The position numbers and the translations under genes are program-made. The notes beneath the pieces are model-generated. The model was not told the DNA's origin. It ran no database searches and saw only the letters and a list, made by a program, of their open reading frames with translations. This document shows, one piece after another, positions 57,401 to 64,000 of a stretch of DNA of 64,000 bases. Source of the stretch: Scleroderma bovista (Eukaryota; Basidiomycota; Agaricomycetes; Boletales; Sclerodermataceae); assembly GCA_037178675.1 (NCBI GenBank), contig JAYMGJ010000206.1:124001-188000 (forward strand), in the 5' to 3' direction. Within the stretch, counting starts at the first letter, position 1. Each line of letters starts with the position of its first letter.

Positions 57401-58660
57401 ACTTGTGCGGAGTTTCGTTGGCTGCCACCAGTTGTTAGAGCGGGGGATGGAAGGCCACTGGGTACCTCGCGTCCCTCGCGTGCCCCATTAGCAGGCATCG
57501 CCACCTGGGCGCTTGGAGTGGGACTGGCAGGTAAAGGGATTAGAGTTGCAGATACAGGCACGACAGGTAAAGGAGATTCTATCGATGGTGGGGTGGGTGA
57601 AATGGGCGTAGGCAGTAACGAAGGCGAGCGTTTTCCATCAGCAGGGGAGGAATGAAATGGGTGGGCTGGCAGACTAGATGGACGAGCGGCAGGCTGCTCA
57701 ATTGCGATAGAGAGCTGGTTAACATCCTGCTGGTTCATCAGGTCCTCGCGAGGAAGTATAGCGGATGAGGTCACAGTTGAACTTTTGCGTGCAAGGTCTC
57801 TCGGATCAACATTACGAATGCCTTCGTTCTCGTCCTCTTCAGGGATGTGAGGGTGTTCACGCGTAAAGTGCATAAGTTGCAAATGGTGAAAAGCGCTGTC
57901 ATCGTCCTCACCCTCGCTCTCGTCGCTCATCTCCACCTCGATCGGAGGGGCAGATCGCAGAGCCGCGTCGCGTGCTTCGGCAGCGGCCTTTGCTTCTACG
58001 ACTTTCCGAGCTTCTTGTGCCAGTTTATCTCGAGCACTGCGGTGCCAGCCGTCTCCGCCGTTTGCGACGCCTATCTCACCGTCTGTCTCCGCACCGTCGT
58101 CGGTGTCTCCATCTCGGATGCTTGCAAAGCTAAAACTGCGGGTACCATCGCGATCGTTTCCTCCGAGCTGCTCGATCGCCTTCTGGACGTCTGTCATGGT
58201 TGCTTTCATGACCTCACCACTGACAGCACTGGGCGCTCCTATTGCAACGCCTGCATTAGAACCCGTGTCGCATCCGGGCAATGAAGCAAAGCCTGGTGAC
58301 TCTTGTAGGGGTTTTAAGGGATCAGAGTCGACAGAATGCGGCACTGCTGGGGTGGTGTAGCCTTGGGGGAACAAGCCCGCTTTGCCCTCGAGGTTCCGAC
58401 CCTAGCGAAATGATCAGTTGGATGGAACATAAGTCCAGACTAGCCAATGACACAGCTGGAAATGTGTGGCACCCGTTCTCGTGAAACCAGCCTCGAGACC
58501 ATGCGCAGCAAAAAAGGAGCGGAGATGAGCTTACCTGCCACCATCCATCGCCGTACTGGTCGTCCTTCTCGATAACCTCGATAGGCTCGCCAGCTCGAAA
58601 GGATATCTCGTCCTCGTTCTCCGGAATAAAGTCGTGTAGTGCATAGACATATTCAGGCAT
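54488..58660 (-). CDS. Boi1/Boi2-Pob1-like polarity protein (SH3-SAM-PH)
   Basis: The gene begins MPEYVYALHDFIPENEDEIS, an N-terminal SH3 domain (ALHDF and GDGWWQ, with a split exon, then GRNLEGKAGLFPQGY). A long Ser/Pro/Ala-rich linker follows, containing acidic MSDESEGEDDDS. Then comes a SAM domain with WSVEEVAEWLKSKGFAQDV, ITGDVLLELDINLLKAEIGI and FGKRMRIANAIADL. After another low-complexity region there is a PH domain: HAGWMRKKGDHYNTWKLRYF, GPHLYILRSQNKTETKIKGY and TDKTHCFSSEEQLVVREWMK. The C-terminal part (LINWANSHLPQSLQVVDPAG, FGGLGILRLAEAVVGKP, GLFRLFDFLLDNDVKVDSVS) resembles a calponin-homology fold. Boi1/2 in budding yeast and Pob1 in fission yeast link Cdc42, formin and exocyst at sites of polar growth. 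The gene is convergent with the thioesterase. Confidence 0.85.
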
Positions 58661-58962
58661 ATTTGAGACGCCCTAACCGTGAATTGTCGTGGAAGTTGGA
58701 AACGAAGAAAGTACTGTCATGCCAAATAAAATTCATCAGTGGACAAAAGGTTTCTTGCAAGGACAATGCCTACAGATTGTCAGTATTGTCGCAAATGTCA
58801 AAAGGTGCTTGTCGGTTAACGCTGGAGGGCACAGGAGTGCGGTCAGCAACGTGACTACGGTCTGTGGAACGATGATGCAGTTGCACGGTGCGTTTTAGCT
58901 AATAATCAAACTGGTTCATCCAAAGGCGAACCAGTTCGTAATCCGTTTCTTGCACACCCACA
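58661..58962. promoter_or_regulatory. Divergent promoter, Boi-like / ITPase
   Basis: 302 bp between two divergent start codons; no other gene fits. Likely bidirectional promoter. Confidence 0.5.
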
Positions 58963-59778
58963 ATGACCACCAAACGCCTGAGTATGATATCTGCCGACAT
59001 CGCAGGGACATAAGCTCATGAAACAGTACAGCGTTCGTTACAGGAAACCAGAACAAGCTACTGGAAACAAAGTACATCCTCTCCCAAGGAGTTCCCATAG
59101 AGATAGACTCAGAAGATCTCGATAGCAAGTTCCATTCCACAACACAGGATAGACATCTGACTGCTCTCAGTACCCGAACTACAGGGTACCACACAAGAAA
59201 TAGCAAAGGCTAAATGTCGCCGAGCTGCCGAGCTGGCAAGTCGATTCGATCACCTTGGCTTCTCTTCTTCATGATCAGACCTGGTAGCTTGGGCGTGCAT
59301 GTATCACGGAGGACACCGCTCTGTGTTACAAAGCACTGAACGGACTGCCAGGACCATACATAAAACAATTTTTGAAAAATCTGGGCCATGAAGGTGCGCG
59401 CCTGATCCGATCTACTGCGCGCATCGATCACTTATGGTTTGCAAGGTCTGAACAATCTTTTGGTCGGTTTCCAGACCAAGGAAGCTTATGCCCTGTGCAC
59501 GTTCGCCTATAGTGCTGGTCCTGGCGCTGATCCCATCCTCTTTGAAGGACGCACGGATGGCGGCATTGTCCCTGCACGAGGGCCTGGTACATTTGGTTGG
59601 GATGCAATATTCCAACCCGAAGGGTTTGGCAAGACGTGAGTCATTATCAGCCTTGACTCAGGTATCCCACTGATTTTGGTAAAGCTATGCGGAGATGTCA
59701 AAGGAAGAAAAGAATGTCATATCGCACAGATATCGTGCACTGGACAAGCTGAAAGCCTACCTCGCAACTCTACCCTAA
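58963..59778 (+). CDS. HAM1: Inosine triphosphate pyrophosphatase (HAM1/ITPA)
   Basis: Six exons in frame: 58963-58981, 59032-59124, 59171-59235, 59288-59393, 59446-59635 and 59685-59778; 567 nt, 188 aa, the normal family size. The enzyme hydrolyses ITP, dITP and XTP to monophosphates, keeping deaminated purines out of nucleic acids. Motifs are [16 protein letters not shown], the P-loop-like FVTGN start, and [20 protein letters not shown]. The active-site segment is [20 protein letters not shown]. Then [20 protein letters not shown], the C-terminal [20 protein letters not shown]. Introns 2 and 3 both begin with gcaagt instead of gt; only these boundaries keep the frame and the conserved sequence. 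Confidence 0.94.
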
Positions 59779-60545
59779 TCTTGTAGGAGGAGGACCCTGT
59801 ACCCATAGACTAGCTATATTTCTTTTGGTCCTCGTAGGACTTACCCATATGGCCGTCCGAAAATGTCTTCCACAACGACGTCACCGAAAGCCCAACCAGA
59901 ACCGCGTACAGGCATGAGACGGATGATTCCAGGAAACTCATCCCGCCCATGGAGACTGCTAGGTACGAAGTTGAATTAGGACCTACATCATCCCAGGAAA
60001 TAAAGCATGCAATGACAGTACAAAGCAAGTTCGCTCATAAAAGTCGATAGGCTTTGATATAAATGAGCCCCTAACTATGTACAATTCTGTACTTAGTACT
60101 TGCTTTGTACACGTATGATGATGGTTCATACTACGGCCAATAGTGCATTGCATCATGCGGGTTTCCAGATGCGTACTTCACGTTCCAGCTGAGCCTGGAC
60201 TAGACTGGCTTCGCTAGCACCGGAGCCGGTCAAACTCGTGTACGCTTCGTAGAATTTGTGCCGATCTTCATAGGGCTCTATGTATTTATCCACCCAAACT
60301 CGAGCGCAAGGACTCCAGTTCATCCTTCACCAAACTACAGACTCCAGCTCAACCTGCTGTATCGACGGCCAGCCCCATTCCCGAGTTGCCCATTCGCGAG
60401 GCCGCAGCCTTATCTCCTGGGTCCTGACCCCGCACCTGCTCCCCCGAAAGGGCGTCCCCGCTTACTGGAGATAGGCTGAAGGTACAGAGTCAGCTCGCGG
60501 TCCTACTATCGCTTACCACTCAGTTTGCCTCCCCACCAGTTGGCC
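59779..60545. other. Intergenic after ITPase
   Basis: About 770 bp with no supported gene. The frames at 60258-60479 are low in family features. Confidence 0.4.
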
Positions 60546-60580
60546 GTCACAAAATGTCACAGAAAGTAACGCATGGTCAC
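60546..60580. repeat. Short interspersed repeat, partner at 26633-26668
   Basis: Both copies share gtcacaaa(a)tgtcaca, (a)gaaagtaacg and a terminal gtcac. They lie in intergenic DNA 34 kb apart, each within about 1.4 kb of a copy of the Helitron-like repeat. Confidence 0.4.
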
Positions 60581-60665
60581 CCCAAAGTTTTCAAGTCCCG
60601 TTCGGCGGCATGGCCGTCACAGGCGTGATTTATCTGTTTGTCACGCCGTTTTTGCTATCTCAGCC

Positions 60666-61692
60666 AACTCGAAATGCTGCCTGCGTCAGCAGAACCCTTG
60701 CTTGCTGCATGCACTTTGGACTGCTTAAATTGATTACCTGATGGCTATCAGATGCATAGCACTAGTAACTAGTATATAGTATTGATCTCTTCATCTGCTA
60801 TGCAGAAGACACCATCCAAGGGCATGCCACTGGCCAGATGATTGTCAAACAAGAAGTCCAAGCAAGAATGATTGCTAGCCATGGTGGAACTAGCAATAGG
60901 CATGAAGGTGATAGTGACTACAAATGTAGAGACAGACCAGGATATTACCAACAGCACACATGGAACCATCATGGACATAATACTGCACCCTGACAAAACA
61001 TACTCAAAGGAGGAATGAGACATGGTCTTGAAGAATGTACCATTATACCTCTTGGTGAAGCTAGAGCACATGCAACTGCAAGCCAAACCATTAAAAGGTC
61101 TAGAGGCAGTTGTCATATTCATTGAACTTGTTACCAAGTCTATGCAAGTCTGGGTTGTCAAGAATGATGGAAACCAACCACAGCAAATGGTCAAATGGCA
61201 TCAATTTCTGATTACAGCAGCATATGCATTCACAGACTATCAATCACAAGGTTGAACAATCCCATACATTATAATGGATATAGCAACACACCACCTACAG
61301 GGGGCCTTAGCCTGTTCAACCTCTATGTTGCACTCTCACGCAGTTCAGGGAAATCAACCATACAAGTGCTGAGGGATTTCGATGCCAAAGTATTCCAAGC
61401 TATCACATAGCTTGCAACTACTTGCCAAAGATGATTCATTAAAAAAAACTCGACATGGAGACGAAAGAGAAATGGGAAAGAAATGGAAGAGGGCAGCAGC
61501 GAAACTGAAGGGAAGGAGACTTGGTAAGGACGAGATCGAGAGATAGAGGTGCCAAACAAGGCGATTACTAATAGGACACAAGGGCGAATTTTATATTTCT
61601 CACGCTCGTCCAGAAAAGGGAACGTTTTCCAAACCGGCAGGTTCTCACGATTTAACGAACTCCCAGAACCCTTGCTTGCAGAGCAAGGGAAT
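60666..61692 (+). mobile_element. Helitron-like element relic with PIF1-helicase C-terminus
   Basis: The ends match the short repeat at 25241-25422. The 3' end has an 8-bp hairpin (cccttgct, loop tgcag, agcaaggg) at 61669-61689 as expected for Helitron-type elements, and an agaacccttgcttgc motif occurs near both ends. Inside, about 61020-61410, pieces of a PIF1-like helicase remain: AYAFTDYQSQG, then in a second frame GGLSLFNLYVALSRSSGKST and VLRDFDAKVFQAI. This is the motif V/VI region of basidiomycete Helitron helicases. Frameshifts and the missing Rep and upstream helicase motifs make it a non-functional remnant. Confidence 0.65.
61020..61410 (+). pseudogene. PIF1-like helicase fragment (Helitron)
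   Basis: KWHQFLITAAYAFTDYQSQG runs to a stop at about 61254, and the TIPYIIMDIAT segment follows on directly after it. NLYVALSRSSGKSTIQVLRD then follows in another frame. The order equals the C-terminal helicase motifs of PIF1/RecD-like proteins. Only about 120 residues of a normally much larger protein are left. Confidence 0.65.
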
Positions 61693-61839
61693 ACTCAGTG
61701 GATCACTGTCATTCAACTTCGCAGTACCTAAGGATACATATTTCATGACATGTGGCCATACAGAAAATTTGTTGTTAGGGAAGAAGTCGTCATTTTGAAC
61801 AACCGGCCAACTGGTGGGGAGGCAAACTGAATGGTAAGC

Positions 61840-62800
61840 GATAGTACTTCAGCACCATCTGCACCTGAAGAAGTTCCAGCACCTCCCCCTGCCCAGCCCC
61901 CTTCCAGCTCTAGTCGTCAACGATCCTACAGACGATGTTCCATTAGTCTTCACCGACGAGCCTGAGGAACCGTCAGTACCAGACACCCAGCCAGCCCCCG
62001 CTTCTACAGCAGCACCGACACCAGGACAAGCCTCAGCGCCCACATCCAAACCATCCACTCCACCAGCGCGTGTCTCTGCACCACCCTCCGCGCCAACCAC
62101 ACCTCCCGCGCAGCGTCCCGTTGCGTCATCCCATTTGACATCCACCACGCATCTTCTGCTACATCCGCTAGTCCAGCAGTCCCAGTCGAGAGCGGTAAGA
62201 ATCCCGCAGATGTCTGGGCCGAACACGCACGCGCCAGAAATGTCACTGCGTCTCTTGAAAGTCAAGGTGCACCTGCACAGGAACGCATAGTATCCCAGAA
62301 ATAGTCCTTGGGGTCCTCCATTCGTACTACGTAGGCCCGGGTCGTCTTCGTCGTATGGTACACCATTCGCACCGGGTGCTTTGCAGAGCAGGAAAGCGAG
62401 CCGCAGTTCGTTCCAGCCGCGCGAGTACCTATACCTGGGGCAATTCGAGCCATATTGGGTTCCATCAGGGGGCCCCTACTGAGCAGGTTTCCTGCACCTC
62501 CGTTTGCAATTGGAGTATGAACTGAAGGGTGTCGTGGGTGATTAGTGTCCAGGATGACCCATTTGCTGACCCTAAGCGTGCGCCAGCCCAACCAGCTGTA
62601 CCAGAGCAGGCTGCTGTGGCTCTCTCACCTGCTGAGACAATCCATGTACCAGAGTAAGCCCCGTCGCGTGTGTGTGTATGCGCGTTTCTACCGAGCTTGC
62701 AGACCATTCGACCCACGTTCACCAAGAGACGACACGATGATACCAGCAACTGAACCAGTAACAATCCCACTTCGCCCATTCCACGAAGTCATTTCGACCC
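61840..62800 (+). pseudogene. Degenerate Pro/Ala/Thr-rich coding remnant
   Basis: Three successive frames on the plus strand contain similar low-complexity text: EEVPAPPPAQPPSSSS, then DDVPLVFTDEPEEPSVPDTQ with PAPASTAAPTPGQASAPT, then NPADVWAEHARARNVTASLE. The continuity across frames suggests a former coding region with several frameshifts, possibly the N-terminal part of a retrotransposon gag or of the gene that follows. I cannot assign a family. Confidence 0.35.
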
Positions 62801-62899
62801 AGGTAAGTCTTTAATATCCTCCGCGGGTGGTCCGGTAGTTGACGCACTCATAGACCCTTTTGTCAGCCATCTGGATACAGTACTGGCGATCGTAGGGAC

Positions 62900-64000
62900 T
62901 ACCTCAGCAAGAACCAGGCAGAGTACGCACTTCCCCGAATTCTACCGCACCTTTCTTGACATCCCTTTTCAGCGAACGTTGTCCCCTCATATCCCGTCCC
63001 TCAATGCCAATTTCCGCTTCTCCAACCCCCCTGTCACGCAACCAACTCCCCGATGGGCACAACCACCCCGATTACACGTCAACGGATCCGCAAGGAACTA
63101 CAGCTGCGGGTCATTTACGACGCCCTACGACGACCGCGGATGGTTCGAGCACATACTTCCCCACGGACTCAGATACTTCGGCAACCCTCGTAAAAGCGCA
63201 ACGGCCGACCTCGATCTGCGAAACTTTTTCAAACTCGATCAAGTAACGAGTGCTATTGATACGGTGGACAGTTATACCGGGGGGATGCGAGATATGGGTT
63301 AGGCCGAGCTACAAGGCAATGGGATGGAGGAGACAGAAGGCGCCCGGACAGCGTCATTTATTGGGTGGACCATAGGTACTATCGGATTCTGAAACGAGAT
63401 GCCTTCCGATGACCTGCCTGTCGGGAGAAGGTGATAGTGGGTTTTCGTACCTACTTCGTTGATGTTGCAGATGCTCATGTTTTACAGGGCTCGATGATGA
63501 GTACAGATACTGGTCCTACGTTGAGATTGGCATCTTGCTCATGTCATTCTTACACGCCCGTCAACACAGGAGGCCGCCGACACCCTTCATTGGTCGTATA
63601 CCTATCAGCTTCTTTCGCATCCCCAGCCCATCCAACCTCCCTTTAGCCAGGAGGAATGTCAGGAACTCATCAGACTACTCAATGGTGCGGCGTGCATCCT
63701 ACATTGCCTTGCCGTTTTTGATGGTTCCTCTACAGATCCTGGCCAGTAAGACTTTCATACATGCGCATGGTCGTGCGAATCCTATTACGAGTCGGTGCGT
63801 TCTGTTTTTGCATCGACTGCACGGAATCCCCGTCTTATCTTGTACACGCAGTACATTGGCGCCAGGTCCACTTCAGACCGCACAGACCCCTACCCCGCGA
63901 CATTAGTCATGTACACCGCAAGGCACACCGGTTCCGTACAGTGCTGGAAATCGTCGTCGGGATTATGGCTTGGAATTCTGTTCCTCTTCGTCGACAGAGC
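62900..64000 (+). CDS. Uncharacterised Agaricomycete protein, partial, possibly pseudogene
   Basis: Exon-like segments in order are LSPHIPSLNANFRFSNPP (about 62975), RNYSCGSFTTPYDDRGWFEH and ILPHGLRYFGNPRKS with ADLDLRNFFKLDQV (to about 63245). Next LDDEYRYWSYVE (about 63490), EAADTLHWSYTYQLLSHPQP and PPFSQEECQELIRLLNG (about 63575-63680). The last is RMVVRILLRVGAF near 63755. The series PYDDRGWFEHxLPxGLRY, EYRYWSYVE and FSQEECQELxxLL is one I associate with a recurrent uncharacterised Agaricomycete family. Frames change between segments; some changes could be introns, others mutations. The 3' end is outside the window. Confidence 0.4.

Noticed and set aside
60661..61692. LTR retrotransposon explanation for the right-hand element
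   Set aside because: No long terminal repeats, integrase or reverse transcriptase; the ends and helicase remnant fit a Helitron-type element better.
1..64000. CRISPR arrays, bacterial operons, rRNA or tRNA genes
   Set aside because: The window is eukaryotic with spliceosomal introns; no regularly spaced repeats or convincing tRNA cloverleaf was seen by eye, though a tRNA scan could not be run.

Overview
The window is nuclear DNA of a filamentous basidiomycete, almost certainly an Agaricomycete. The evidence is genes split by many 45-60 nt introns with GTRNGT donors, CTRAY-like branch points and YAG acceptors, together with a class I hydrophobin, a STE3-type pheromone receptor, tandem DUF6533 seven-TM genes, F-box/LRR-like genes and intron-bearing small secreted protein genes. 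The species cannot be named from sequence alone. Several gene models below were assembled exon by exon, and the reading frame closes exactly to a multiple of three.

Layout. 1-10.3 kb: a decaying tandem array of DUF6533 membrane-protein genes (two broken copies, one apparently intact, one remnant). One copy is interrupted by a poly(A)-tailed retroposon with an 11-bp target-site duplication and a matching empty site in its paralogue. 10.3-12.6 kb: no confident gene. 12.6-25.2 kb: a housekeeping block with NUP188 (+), mitochondrial-type methionine aminopeptidase (-), an Arb1-like protein carrying GW/WG repeats (-) and the FG nucleoporin NUP42 (-). 25.2-30.0 kb: a small Helitron-like non-autonomous repeat, then a tandem array of four related small secreted protein genes (three intact, one pseudogene), all on the minus strand. 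30.4-31.3 kb: a thioredoxin-fold protein. 32.2-42.8 kb: an F-box gene, then a duplicated segment containing an intact CSN12/PCID2-family PCI gene, two F-box paralogues (one frameshifted), two CSN12 fragments, and a class I hydrophobin in the interior of the second copy. 43.2-59.8 kb: a second housekeeping block with a vWA-domain protein, a GCP5-like gamma-tubulin complex subunit, MGM101, a STE3-type pheromone receptor (B mating-type candidate), a hotdog-fold thioesterase, a Boi1/Pob1-like SH3-SAM-PH polarity protein and ITPase (HAM1/ITPA). 60.6-64 kb: a Helitron-like helicase relic and degenerate, probably Agaricomycete-specific, coding sequence running off the window.

The two housekeeping blocks cover nuclear transport, spindle organisation, mitochondrial DNA maintenance, nucleotide-pool cleaning and cell polarity. 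They do not look like one co-regulated pathway. The intervals between them are the accessory part: tandem duplication, pseudogenisation and transposition are concentrated there. The most notable observations are the dated retroposon insertion, the Arb1-like protein with Argonaute-hook-like GW repeats, the duplicated CSN12/F-box segment, the uniform secreted-protein array and the GC-AG introns of the ITPase gene.
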